This document shows, one piece after another, positions 1-9,311 of a stretch of DNA of 35,934 nt (position 1 is its first letter; every line of letters starts with the position of its first letter). A model generated the notes under the pieces. That model saw only the letters and a program-made list of their open reading frames with translations. It was not told the DNA's origin and did no database searches. The translations under genes and the position numbers were made by a program. The stretch lies in NCBI GenBank assembly GCA_030018675.1, contig JASEHT010000004.1, positions 1 through 35,934 of the forward strand, in the 5' to 3' direction. This DNA comes from Smithella sp. (GTDB lineage Bacteria > Desulfobacterota > Syntrophia > Syntrophales > Smithellaceae).

Positions 1-76
1 TAGGAAATCATGTTGAAAATTATGGTCCCTTTAATGGGAGATAAGTGAAAATACAAAATAATTTCAGGTGTATATG

Positions 77-1387
77 ATGAAAGAAGTTAATATCGGTTTA
101 ATCGGTTTCGGTACCATCGGCAGCGGCGTCGTCCGGCTGCTGAAGCAGAATGAAGATTTAATCGCTAAAAAGCTCGGCGCGAAACTGGTTATGAAGAAAA
201 TCGCCGACATCGATATAACCACATCGCGCGGAATTAAAATCAATAAGGGAGTTCTGACCAAAAACGCGCGTGAAATAATCAACGACAAGGATATTTCGAT
301 AGTCATTGAACTGATGGGAGGGTATGAACCGGCCAGAACATTTGTTTTGGAGGCCATCCGTCAGGGCAAAAATGTGGTAACGGCGAATAAAGCGCTGCTA
401 GCTACCCATGGCAATGAAATATTTGCTGCCGCGCAGAAGAATGCCGTGTACATCGGTTTCGAAGCTAGTGTCGGCGGAACCATTCCGATTATAAAAACCC
501 TCAAGGAAAGCCTTGCAGCGAACAGAATCAATTCGATCATGGGCATTATGAACGGAACCTGTAATTTCATTCTGACCAAAATGACGGATGAAGACAAACC
601 CTTTCATGATGTTTTAAAGGAAGCGCAGAAATTGGGTTTTGCCGAAGCGGATCCCACTTTTGACATCGAAGGAATCGATACCGCGCATAAAATGGCGATT
701 ATTCTTTCGCTGGCTTACGGAAAGAAAGTCAATTTGAAGGATATTTATCTGGAAGGCATTACAAAAATCAGCCGGGAGGATATCGCCTTTGCCCGGGATC
801 TGGGCTTCAGAATCAAATTACTGGCTATCGCCATGCTGAAAAAAGGAACGGTGGAAGCCAGAATCCATCCGACCATGATTCCGTCATCGCATCTTCTGGC
901 CAATGTGAACCGGAATTACAACGCTTTTCATATCATGGGCGACGCGTCCGGTCCCGTGTTTCTTTTCGGACAGGGAGCGGGAATGATGCCGACCGCCAGC
1001 GCCGTTTTCAGCGATATCATGGACAGCGCGCGGAATGTCCTGAACGGTCATAATTGCAGAGGGCCGCTGAGATCGATCAGCGAAACAGCAATGACTCCAA
1101 TAAAATTGATACCCATGGACGATATTGAAACAAAATATTTTTTCCGCTTTTCCGCGCTTGACCGGCCGGGCGTACTCTCGAAGATCGCCGGTATTCTGGG
1201 GAAACACAACATCAGCATTGCCGCCTGTATCCAGAAGGCCAGAGGGAAAAGGGGCGCCGTACCGATTGTGATGACCACGTACAAAGCCAGGGAAAAAGAT
1301 GTTCGCAAGGCGCTGGAAAAAATTGACAGGCTTGATATTGTGCAGGGCAAGACTATGCTCATTCGGGTCGAAGACGATTTAAATTAA
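77..1387 (+). CDS. hom: Homoserine dehydrogenase with C-terminal ACT domain
   Basis: ORF 68..1387; N-terminal NAD-binding GFGTIGSGVV, GGYEPAR, NVVTANKALLA, MNGTCNFILT, EADPTFDIEGIDTAHK motifs; C-terminal ACT-like LDRPGVLSKIAGILGKHNISIA. AGGTG at 66-70 favours the ATG at 77 over the GTG at 68. Confidence 0.96.
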   Translation: MKEVNIGLIGFGTIGSGVVRLLKQNEDLIAKKLGAKLVMKKIADIDITTSRGIKINKGVLTKNAREIINDKDISIVIELMGGYEPARTFVLEAIRQGKNVVTANKALLATHGNEIFAAAQKNAVYIGFEASVGGTIPIIKTLKESLAANRINSIMGIMNGTCNFILTKMTDEDKPFHDVLKEAQKLGFAEADPTFDIEGIDTAHKMAIILSLAYGKKVNLKDIYLEGITKISREDIAFARDLGFRIKLLAIAMLKKGTVEARIHPTMIPSSHLLANVNRNYNAFHIMGDASGPVFLFGQGAGMMPTASAVFSDIMDSARNVLNGHNCRGPLRSISETAMTPIKLIPMDDIETKYFFRFSALDRPGVLSKIAGILGKHNISIAACIQKARGKRGAVPIVMTTYKAREKDVRKALEKIDRLDIVQGKTMLIRVEDDLN

Positions 1388-1411
1388 GAAAACGAAAGAA
1401 GTTTATATAAA

Positions 1412-2638
1412 ATGAAATACGTAATTTTACTCGGCGATGGAATGGCCGATTATCCGACAGATAAATTAGGCGGAAAGACGCCGCTGCAGTGCGCGTTTAC
1501 GCCCTTCATGGATCAGGTCGCCGCGGAAGGAACGCTGGGTCTGGTGGACACCATTCCGCAGGGTTTGAATCCGGGAAGCGATGTCGCCACATTGAGTGTG
1601 CTGGGTTACGATCCGGTTGAAAATTACACCGGCCGCGGACCGCTGGAAGCCGCCAGCATGGGCATCAGCCTTGGTCACAATGACATGGTTTACCGTTGCA
1701 ACCTCGTGACCATCGGCGAGAAGGATTCTCCCGGAGAATTCATGGATGATTTTACCGCCGGGCACATTTCCACCTCGGAATCCAGGGAAATTATTCTTGA
1801 TCTCGAAAAGACATTAGGCTCGTTGCTCCACAAGTTTTTCCCCGGTGTCGGTTATCGTCATCTATTCGTCCAGCGGGACGCACAATCCGCTCCGCAAACA
1901 ACACCCCCGCACGATATTACCGGCAAACCGATAGCAGACTATCTGCCGCGGGGCGAGTCCGCCGACGAAGTGAACGCCATCATGCGGAAGGCGTCTGAAA
2001 TATTGAAAAATCATCCCGTGAATATCCGGAGAAGAGAAGCGGGTAAGAAAGAGGCGAATTCCATCTGGCTCTGGGGGCAGGGGAAGAAACCGAAAATGAT
2101 GTCGCTGACCGAAAAGTATTCGATTACCGGGGGAATGATTTCCGCTGTTGATTTGCTTAAGGGTATCGGGGTGATTGCCGGTTTGAAAGTTTGCCCCGTG
2201 GAAGGCGCGACCGGTTACATAGACACCAATTATGACGGCAAGGCCAAAATGGCGCTTGATGTTTTAAATTTTATGGATTTTGTTTTTGTGCATCTGGAGG
2301 CACCCGATGAAATGGGACACGAAGGCAATGCCGAAGGCAAAATCATGGCGATAGAGCTTTTTGATGAAAAAATCGTGGGACCGGTGTTGAATAAAATCGG
2401 ATCATTCGGCGACTACCGGATCATCGTTTTGAGCGATCATCCGACTCCTCTGGATCTCAGAACGCATGTCGCCGATCCGAGTCCTTTCGCTGTTTTATCT
2501 TCAGTCAAGGAGGAAAACCGCGCGGCAGGTATGGTTTTTAATGAAATCAACGCGAAGAATAGTAATCTTCTGATTTCTCCGGGATATTCGTTGATGGAGA
2601 AATTCATTAAAGACTGGGGGAGCGTTGTCCGTTCATAA
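1412..2638 (+). CDS. Cofactor-independent phosphoglycerate mutase-like protein (ApgM family; possible homoserine kinase)
   Basis: MKYVILLGDGMADYP, NPGSDVATLSVLGYDP, HLEAPDEMGHEG, VLSDHPTP motifs of the alkaline-phosphatase-superfamily ApgM group; immediately downstream of hom. Confidence 0.9.
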   Translation: MKYVILLGDGMADYPTDKLGGKTPLQCAFTPFMDQVAAEGTLGLVDTIPQGLNPGSDVATLSVLGYDPVENYTGRGPLEAASMGISLGHNDMVYRCNLVTIGEKDSPGEFMDDFTAGHISTSESREIILDLEKTLGSLLHKFFPGVGYRHLFVQRDAQSAPQTTPPHDITGKPIADYLPRGESADEVNAIMRKASEILKNHPVNIRRREAGKKEANSIWLWGQGKKPKMMSLTEKYSITGGMISAVDLLKGIGVIAGLKVCPVEGATGYIDTNYDGKAKMALDVLNFMDFVFVHLEAPDEMGHEGNAEGKIMAIELFDEKIVGPVLNKIGSFGDYRIIVLSDHPTPLDLRTHVADPSPFAVLSSVKEENRAAGMVFNEINAKNSNLLISPGYSLMEKFIKDWGSVVRS

Positions 2639-3047
2639 TCTAGCTAAAGTCAGGGTGCTTTTCGCCGATACGGACGCCATGGGGGTTGTTTATCACACCA
2701 ACTATATCAAATGGTTTGAGTTGGGGCGAAACGAATTGATGCGACAACTGGGAGTGCCTTACACGGAACTGGGGAAGCTTTCTTTGAATCTCCCGCTGAT
2801 AAATGTGAATTGCGAGTATTTGAAATTTGCGCTGTACGATCAGCTGCTGACGGTTGAAACGCGATTTGCTTATATTAAAAGGGCGACCATCCGATTTGAC
2901 TCCCGCATATGGGACGAAGACATGAAAAATCTTCTGGTAGAGGGCTACACGATTCACGCCTGCACGAACAACGAGGGGAAAATACGAAGAATACCGAAAC
3001 TGCTTCTCGAATTAACTGAAAAATATAATATTAGAAAAGGGGAATAA
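2625..3047 (+). CDS. Acyl-CoA thioesterase, YbgC/4-hydroxybenzoyl-CoA thioesterase (hotdog) family
   Basis: VRVLFADTDAMGVVYHTNYIKWFELGRNELMR is the classic hotdog thioesterase motif; TTG start overlaps the end of the upstream gene by 14 nt, with GGGGGAG upstream. Confidence 0.9.
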   Translation: MSVHNLAKVRVLFADTDAMGVVYHTNYIKWFELGRNELMRQLGVPYTELGKLSLNLPLINVNCEYLKFALYDQLLTVETRFAYIKRATIRFDSRIWDEDMKNLLVEGYTIHACTNNEGKIRRIPKLLLELTEKYNIRKGE

Positions 3048-3052
3048 ATAAT

Positions 3053-3736
3053 ATGGCGGATAAATTAACCAAACAGGATCTGGAAGGGCCGGATGTTTTT
3101 CAATCCACGGTGGACTTGATCAGGGATTATATTTCCGAAAACAAAAAGCGATTTTATTCCATTGTGTCAGCGATTGCCATTGCCGCCGTTCTGGCCTTCG
3201 GCATTTATATGTACTGGAGTCATTATCAATATTCAGCGAAAACAATGTACTCCGCCGCATGGAAAAACGTGACGCAAAATGTCGTGACGAATCCGGAGGC
3301 GGCCCTGATAAACATCAAAGCCTTTCAGGAATTGATTGAAAAGTATCCCCATAGCTGGAGCGCCCGTATGGCTTATTATCATATGGGAAATATTTATTAT
3401 AACGCGGGTGAACTGGATAACGCGATTGCGGCTTACAAGAAATTCGTCGGATTCAGAATGTCCGATAAGGCAGGGCTTAAATTCCTCGCGCTGTCTTCGA
3501 TAGGGTATTGCTATGAAGCGAAAAATGATTACAAATCAGCCCTTGATTCTTTTGAAAAGGCTCAGAAAAGCAACAACGTGGGATTTGAATCCATCGGATA
3601 TGGCAACATCGCCCGCATTCACGAATTATTAAACGACAAAGAAAAAGCTCTGGAATACTATCACAAGGCTCTGGATGACGCCTCTGACGCGTCCAAGGTC
3701 ATTTTTATCAAGCATAAGATTTCGTCTCTCAGTTAA
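3053..3736 (+). CDS. Membrane-anchored tetratricopeptide-repeat protein
   Basis: One N-terminal TM segment (YSIVSAIAIAAVLAFGIYMYW) followed by TPR-like helices (AYYHMGNIYYNAGELDNAIAAYKKFV; ALDSFEKAQK; ALEYYHKALDDA). Confidence 0.8.
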   Translation: MADKLTKQDLEGPDVFQSTVDLIRDYISENKKRFYSIVSAIAIAAVLAFGIYMYWSHYQYSAKTMYSAAWKNVTQNVVTNPEAALINIKAFQELIEKYPHSWSARMAYYHMGNIYYNAGELDNAIAAYKKFVGFRMSDKAGLKFLALSSIGYCYEAKNDYKSALDSFEKAQKSNNVGFESIGYGNIARIHELLNDKEKALEYYHKALDDASDASKVIFIKHKISSLS

Positions 3737-3759
3737 AGCCGGTTTGGAGGATTACTTAT

Positions 3760-5520
3760 TTGAAAGTTTTAATGTCAGGTAACGAAGCGATTGCTCGGGG
3801 GGCTTATGAGGCTGGCGTCCGGTTTGCTGCCGCCTATCCGGGAACGCCCAGCACGGAAATACTGGAAAATTTCTGCAAGTATGAAGGGGTTTACGCGGAG
3901 TGGTCGCCCAATGAAAAAGTAGCGGTGGAAGTGGCTATAGGCGCGGCGCTGGCCGGAGAAAAAGCGATGGCGGTGATGAAGCACGTGGGTGTCAATGTCG
4001 CGGCCGATCCCGTTTTCACGGTCAGTTATACGGGGACGAACAGCGCGCTGGTGATCATCAGTGCGGATGATCCCTCTCTGCACAGCTCCCAGAACGAGCA
4101 GGATAACCGCCACTACGCGCGGTCTGCCAAAATTCCCATGCTGGAACCGGCCGATGCACAGGAAGCAAAGGAGTACATCAAGCTTGCTTTCGAGATCAGC
4201 GAAAAATTCGACACGCCTGTGTTTTTACGATCAACCACACGTGTTTCTCATTCCAAGTCGGTTGTGACCCTCTCGGAGCCGGCACCATACGAGGACAAAA
4301 CAGATTTTACCTATAATGCACAGAAATACGTTATGGTTCCCAACTGCGCCCGCATCCGTAGGGCGGAGGTGGAGAAACGACAGCAGGCATTAAGGGAATT
4401 TGCCGAAACTTTTCCGGAAAACAGAATGGAAATTAATAATCCGGACGTGGGAATCATCACGGCGGGCATGCCCTATAACTACGCCAAGGAAGTTTTCCCC
4501 GATTATTCTTATCTGAAACTGGGCATGGTTTATCCTTTGCCGGAGCAACTCATCCGCGATTTCGCTCACAAAGTCAAAAAAATATATGTGATCGAGGAAC
4601 TCGATCCTTTTCTGGAAGAGCAGATTAAAGCTCTCGGCATTAAAGTTATCGGCAAGGAGACATTCCCCTACACCAATGAGTTCGACCCCGGGGTTCTCCG
4701 AAATGCGATCGCGGGAACCACAGAACCTTTATCGCCTTATCAAGAAAGCCTCTCGCCGCGTCCTCCCAATCTTTGTCCCGGATGTCCGCATCGCGGTTTG
4801 TTTTACGCTCTGAAAAAGCAAAAGGCTTTCGTCCACGGCGATATCGGCTGCTACACACTGTCGTATATGAAACCGCTGGAAGGTTTGCATTCCTGCATTT
4901 GCATGGGCGCCAGTATCGGGATGGCGCACGGCATGAGCAAAGCGATGAAGGAAAAAGGGAAGGGGAAGGTGGTCGGCGTCATCGGTGATTCCACGTTTTT
5001 GCATTCTGGAATCACGCCGCTTCTGAACATGGCTTACAACCGAAGTGACGCTTTAATTATCATTCTGGATAACAGTACCACTGCCATGACCGGCATGCAA
5101 GAACACCCCGGAACCGGTTATACTCTGATGGGAAAAGAGGCAAATAAAGTTAATCTAAAGGATTTGATTTCATCTTTAGGAATTGAAAATATAAAGATTA
5201 TCGATCCTTTTGATCAGAAGGCTACAATCAGCGCCATAAAAGAAGAATTGTCCAAAGAAGGGCCTTCGGTCATCATTGCGCAAAGTCCGTGCGCTCTGTT
5301 TAAAAGAGCGAACATCAAGCCGAAACCGGCGCTGAAAGTCGACCCGGATAAATGCGAAGGATGTAAATCCTGTCTTGGTCTTAACTGTCCGCCGATATCC
5401 TGGAAAAAAGGAATAACGAAGGAAGGATCCAAAAGAAAGGGAATCTCCTTCATTGATGAAGCTTTATGTAATGGATGCGGTTTATGCGCGCAGGTCTGTA
5501 AATTCGAAGCAATAAGTTAA
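3760..5520 (+). CDS. iorA: Indolepyruvate ferredoxin oxidoreductase alpha subunit
   Basis: MSGNEAIARGAYEAGVRFAAAYPGTPSTEI, TPP-binding GDSTFLHSGITPLLNM, C-terminal 2[4Fe-4S] ferredoxin cysteines (CEGCKSC, CNGCGLCAQVC). TTG start preceded by GGAGG. Confidence 0.96.
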   Translation: MKVLMSGNEAIARGAYEAGVRFAAAYPGTPSTEILENFCKYEGVYAEWSPNEKVAVEVAIGAALAGEKAMAVMKHVGVNVAADPVFTVSYTGTNSALVIISADDPSLHSSQNEQDNRHYARSAKIPMLEPADAQEAKEYIKLAFEISEKFDTPVFLRSTTRVSHSKSVVTLSEPAPYEDKTDFTYNAQKYVMVPNCARIRRAEVEKRQQALREFAETFPENRMEINNPDVGIITAGMPYNYAKEVFPDYSYLKLGMVYPLPEQLIRDFAHKVKKIYVIEELDPFLEEQIKALGIKVIGKETFPYTNEFDPGVLRNAIAGTTEPLSPYQESLSPRPPNLCPGCPHRGLFYALKKQKAFVHGDIGCYTLSYMKPLEGLHSCICMGASIGMAHGMSKAMKEKGKGKVVGVIGDSTFLHSGITPLLNMAYNRSDALIIILDNSTTAMTGMQEHPGTGYTLMGKEANKVNLKDLISSLGIENIKIIDPFDQKATISAIKEELSKEGPSVIIAQSPCALFKRANIKPKPALKVDPDKCEGCKSCLGLNCPPISWKKGITKEGSKRKGISFIDEALCNGCGLCAQVCKFEAIS

Positions 5521-5541
5521 AGTACAAGTACCGCCTTTTTT

Positions 5542-5580
5542 CCCTCTCCCTTGAGGGGAAAGGGCTAGGGTGAGGGTGAA
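5542..5580. repeat. REP-like GC-rich palindromic intergenic repeat
   Basis: CCCTCTCCC-TTGAG-GGGAAAGGG (9-bp stem with one C:A mismatch, 5-nt loop) followed by CTAGGGTGAGGGTGAA; resembles the dispersed CCCTCTCCC...GGGTTAGGGTGAGGGTG repeats found between genes in many proteobacterial genomes (recollection, not searched). Confidence 0.7.
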
Positions 5581-6162
5581 ATGTCTGATAATGAAGCAAA
5601 AAGTATATTATTTGCCGGAGTAGGCGGCCAGGGAATCCTGCGGGCCAGCGATATTACCTGTGAAGTGATCATGGAAGTCGGTCTTGATGCTAAAAAAAGC
5701 GAGGTCCATGGAATGGCGCAGCGTGGCGGATGCGTGACCAGCCATGTCCGATATGGGAAAAAAGTTTATTCTCCGCTGGCCGAACCGGGAAGCATTCAGA
5801 CGCTTGTTTCCTTCGAAAAAATGGAATCCCTGCGTTATTTGAAATTTCTCAGACAAGACGCCTCTATTATTGTCAATACCGAAGAAATTTATCCTCCGGT
5901 CGTCAATATGGGCGAAGCTCAGTATCCAGAAGAATCTGTTGATTTTTTAAGAAAACATTACGGCAGGGTTATCAGCTTCAACGCCGCCGAACTGGCGCTA
6001 AAGGCGGGAAACATCAAAACCGCGAACGTGGTTCTTTTGGGCGCGCTATCTAACCTGATGAACATTGATAAATCCATCTGGCAAAAGGTTATTAAAAATT
6101 CTTTCCCTGAAAAGCTTGTAAAAATGAATTTAGACGCTTTTCAAATGGGAATTGATGCTTAA
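5581..6162 (+). CDS. iorB: Indolepyruvate ferredoxin oxidoreductase beta subunit
   Basis: ILFAGVGGQGILRASDITCEVIMEVGLDAKKSEVHGMAQRGGCVTSHVRYG is characteristic of the 2-oxoacid:ferredoxin oxidoreductase gamma domain; directly follows iorA. Confidence 0.95.
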   Translation: MSDNEAKSILFAGVGGQGILRASDITCEVIMEVGLDAKKSEVHGMAQRGGCVTSHVRYGKKVYSPLAEPGSIQTLVSFEKMESLRYLKFLRQDASIIVNTEEIYPPVVNMGEAQYPEESVDFLRKHYGRVISFNAAELALKAGNIKTANVVLLGALSNLMNIDKSIWQKVIKNSFPEKLVKMNLDAFQMGIDA

Positions 6163-6213
6163 ATTAATGCACAAATGTTCCATCATAATAATATGATAAA
6201 TAAAGGTTAATAT

Positions 6214-7167
6214 ATGGCAGAAGATTACTATCAGGTTCTGGGCGTCGAAAAAAAAGCTTCGGCAGACGATATTAAAAAAGCTTATCGAAAGCTTGCATTG
6301 AAATGGCACCCGGACAAAAACCCAAATAATAAGGCGGCTGAGGAAAAATTCAAGAAAATTAGCGAAGCGTATGCTGTTTTAAGTGATAATGAAAAACGTC
6401 AGCAGTACGACCAGTTCGGATCGGCTGATCAGTTCCGTCAGCAATATTCCCAGGAAGATATTTACCGTAACTTTGATCTTGATGAAATATTGCGAAGTTT
6501 CGGATTTGGAGGAGCAAAGGGAGGCAGGACGACTTTCCGTACAGGAAGAAGGGGAGGCGGCGCCCGCGATGATTATGATGACCCCTTTGCCGGTCTCTTT
6601 GGCGGCGGTATGGGTGGCGGAAGACAATACGCGAATATGTCGCAAAAAGGACAGGATGCTGAATATAACTTGTCGATTACATTAGAAGAATCTGTTTTCG
6701 GCGCCGATAAAAAGATATCATTTAAGCTCGAAAACCGGATTGAAGACATCAACGTAAAAATACCGGCGGGCATCAGCAACGGAAAAAAATTGCGTTTGCC
6801 CGGCAAGGGATTATCCGGTCACAACGGCGGTCCCAGTGGCGATTTATACTTAAACATTAATGTATTGCCTCATCCTATCTATGCCCGCGATGGCAATGAT
6901 CTCTATATCGAAAAGACCATCAAATTCACCCAAGCGGCGCTCGGAACAACAATAGATGTTCCGACGCTGGACGGAACATCTAAACGAATCAAAATCGCAC
7001 CTGGCACTCAAAATAACACCAAAATTCGCATGAAGGGTTATGGCGTACCGGGATTAAAAGGCGCTCCCAAAGGGGACCAGTACGTAAAAATAAACGTTGA
7101 AGTTCCGAAGAAGCTTTCCGATCGCCAGGCTAAACTTGTTGAGCAACTAGCCGCCGATGGCATATGA
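6214..7167 (+). CDS. DnaJ-class chaperone without zinc finger (CbpA/type II-like)
   Basis: J-domain [34 protein letters not shown] with HPD, Gly/Phe-rich linker, C-terminal DnaJ substrate-binding domains; no CxxCxGxG repeats. Confidence 0.94.
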   Translation: MAEDYYQVLGVEKKASADDIKKAYRKLALKWHPDKNPNNKAAEEKFKKISEAYAVLSDNEKRQQYDQFGSADQFRQQYSQEDIYRNFDLDEILRSFGFGGAKGGRTTFRTGRRGGGARDDYDDPFAGLFGGGMGGGRQYANMSQKGQDAEYNLSITLEESVFGADKKISFKLENRIEDINVKIPAGISNGKKLRLPGKGLSGHNGGPSGDLYLNINVLPHPIYARDGNDLYIEKTIKFTQAALGTTIDVPTLDGTSKRIKIAPGTQNNTKIRMKGYGVPGLKGAPKGDQYVKINVEVPKKLSDRQAKLVEQLAADGI

Positions 7168-7425
7168 TTCCTTGCCGTCGCAATATCATCTTTGATTTAA
7201 TAAAGAATCCTGTGATCGCTGTAAATTGAATTATTTAAGTAACTTAAGCTTTTTGATGGCCTGCTATCCTTGTCTAATAATTAAAACATTACGTCCTATA
7301 AGATATCTTATGTAAACATGAAAGAGAAACGATTCGAAATATAGGCTGAAATTGAATCGATTAGGATAATCAAACAACCCGTCTCAATAATTTAAAGAAT
7401 ATTAGCAGAAATTCGTTCGGGCGAT

Positions 7426-8235
7426 CTATCGACCGGAAACCAAGAGAGTGCTCAATTGCCTGTATGATTTTGGAACATTAAAATGATGAATGGATCTTTC
7501 TTTTTGCAGATTAAGAGTCCAGTTTGTACCATTATCGGCGCTCTGTCGGGCAATATTCATGTTATTAGTCAAAGTTTCCTTTTGACGGCTCCCCTCTTCC
7601 GTTTCCGGCAAATGCTTCCCCGACCTTTTTAATTCTTCAAGCATGGCGCTTTCAATGATAGAGACTGATCTTGTTTCGATTTCACGGAGCATCCGGATTT
7701 GCGTCTCATCAGGCGTTGAGGACGGAAGAATAATTCGGAAAGGCCTATCTATAACGCTTTTCAATGATTTGTTTAAAATAAAAGAGGCTAGTTTTTCGGC
7801 GGCTTGTTCAGGAGTGTTTGTTTCAGAGCAACCGGGTGCTGCAACTTCATTATACATCGGGCAAACGGTAATGGTATAATATTCCGCTTCCGGCAAGAGA
7901 AGTTCATCTCCGATTAAAGGCCCGAAATTCAGCGGCCGGAAAAGTTCATCGGTGGGATCTGGTATATTCAGCAAGTTAATGGGGTTAGGATTTGTGCTCA
8001 AATTTTTATTATCAAAGGCACTTGGCAGTGCCCCGGAGGATTCGGGAGATGTCGGAGAAATGGACGGAATGGTGGTATTGGGCGGTAATTCGACGGATAG
8101 TATATTCAGAAGGTTTTGAAAATTAATGGTTACGCCTTCAGCGAACGCTGCTTTTAAAAAATGACATGGAGAAAAAAATAAATACGCTGACAGCGTAAAC
8201 GCCAGTAAAGTCATTTTAAACGTTTCCCGGGTCAT
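7426..8235 (-). CDS. Hypothetical secreted protein
   Basis: 269-aa ORF with signal peptide (KMTLLAFTLSAYLFFSPCHFLKAAFA) then Pro/Ser/Asn-rich region; no family recognised. Confidence 0.65.
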   Translation of the reverse strand: MTRETFKMTLLAFTLSAYLFFSPCHFLKAAFAEGVTINFQNLLNILSVELPPNTTIPSISPTSPESSGALPSAFDNKNLSTNPNPINLLNIPDPTDELFRPLNFGPLIGDELLLPEAEYYTITVCPMYNEVAAPGCSETNTPEQAAEKLASFILNKSLKSVIDRPFRIILPSSTPDETQIRMLREIETRSVSIIESAMLEELKRSGKHLPETEEGSRQKETLTNNMNIARQSADNGTNWTLNLQKERSIHHFNVPKSYRQLSTLLVSGR

Positions 8236-8271
8236 GAATCCACCGTTTGTCTTTTGAGGCTTGAAATTAAA

Positions 8272-9237
8272 TTATATTTTTTTTCTCCGTCCGACCACAG
8301 CACAAATAACATCGTAGAGCTTTTCCTTTAACTCGTCTGTCGTTTCCCAGACGACATGGTTATACTGCCTCGTGTCGAAATGAACGTTTTTGAGGTCGTC
8401 TTTGCGAACGCACCAGATAACCGGGAGATTTCTGCCTATGGCATAACCCGCTTCGAAATAAACCACCCTTTGTTGTTCAGTAACTTCCGCTACGACAAAC
8501 AGGGAGTTTTTTATTTCTGCGATGATTTTGGCGTTTATTTTATCACTATGCTGTTTCGAATTAACCCGGCAAGCCTTGTATCCCGCGTCATTTATGGCTG
8601 GCTTGATCGCCCTTTCCCATGCGATATTCATTGAATTCGAAAAAGACATTGCCACATAGGCCTGACTTAATTCAATTGCTCTTTGCTCGTATTTATCCAG
8701 ATATTCCCAACCGGAAGGGCTGATGGCGACTGCCACCGGCTTGTTGCCGCCGGCAAGGATTTCCTTCCTATCATCGATTGAAATCAGCAGGCCACGTTCA
8801 ACGAGAAATCTGATATAAAAAAACAGTTCCTCGGGGGCGGAGGCCCAGGCCAACGGATAATCAAATCGAGGGTGTATGGAAACAATATCACCGGGATATT
8901 TAGATTTCTGCGAAATATGCCGCAGAAAAAGATACTGTTTGTCGGAGGGATTGTAGTCTGGAATGGATTGCTCAATTTCCTTCAGAATGCTCATATTAAT
9001 ATCAGGAATTTCCATGCCGAGTTCAGAAAGATTCCTTATCCAACCGGAAAGTTTCGGCCCTAGATTTTTTTCCTCGATCCATGGCTGGAGTGAATTTGAT
9101 ATTCTGAATTCTCCGCAGCGGGCGCATTTATATTGTAATGCCTTGCCGGACTTTTCTTTAACGGAAACGTCCAGAGCTTGAATCTTGCAGACGGGACAAA
9201 CATTGCTGGGTGTTTTTTTCATAAATCCATCAGTCAA
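8272..9237 (-). CDS. Zinc-ribbon protein with central wHTH-like region and C-terminal nucleoside 2-deoxyribosyltransferase/TIR-like domain
   Basis: N-terminal CPVC...CARC pair; middle FYIRFLVERGLLI...ISPSGWEYLDK (wHTH-like); C-terminal AYVAMSFSNSMNIAWERAIKPAINDAGY...IIAEIKNSLFVVAEVT...VYFEAGYAIGRNLPVIW. True start may be the ATG at 9222. Confidence 0.75.
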   Translation of the reverse strand: MTDGFMKKTPSNVCPVCKIQALDVSVKEKSGKALQYKCARCGEFRISNSLQPWIEEKNLGPKLSGWIRNLSELGMEIPDINMSILKEIEQSIPDYNPSDKQYLFLRHISQKSKYPGDIVSIHPRFDYPLAWASAPEELFFYIRFLVERGLLISIDDRKEILAGGNKPVAVAISPSGWEYLDKYEQRAIELSQAYVAMSFSNSMNIAWERAIKPAINDAGYKACRVNSKQHSDKINAKIIAEIKNSLFVVAEVTEQQRVVYFEAGYAIGRNLPVIWCVRKDDLKNVHFDTRQYNHVVWETTDELKEKLYDVICAVVGRRKKI

Positions 9238-9311
9238 TTACGGTTGGAGATTATTCACGGGAAATACTGCTTATTTCTTAAACCAATATCCCCGAACTAT
9301 CAACCGGTTTT

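Noticed and set aside
1-60. Possible 3' end of an upstream gene
   Set aside because: Too little sequence before the stop codons to decide frame or identity.
9241-9306. CGGTTG...CAACCG inverted repeat upstream of the NDT/TIR-like gene
   Set aside because: Only 6-bp arms with a loop over 50 nt; expected by chance.
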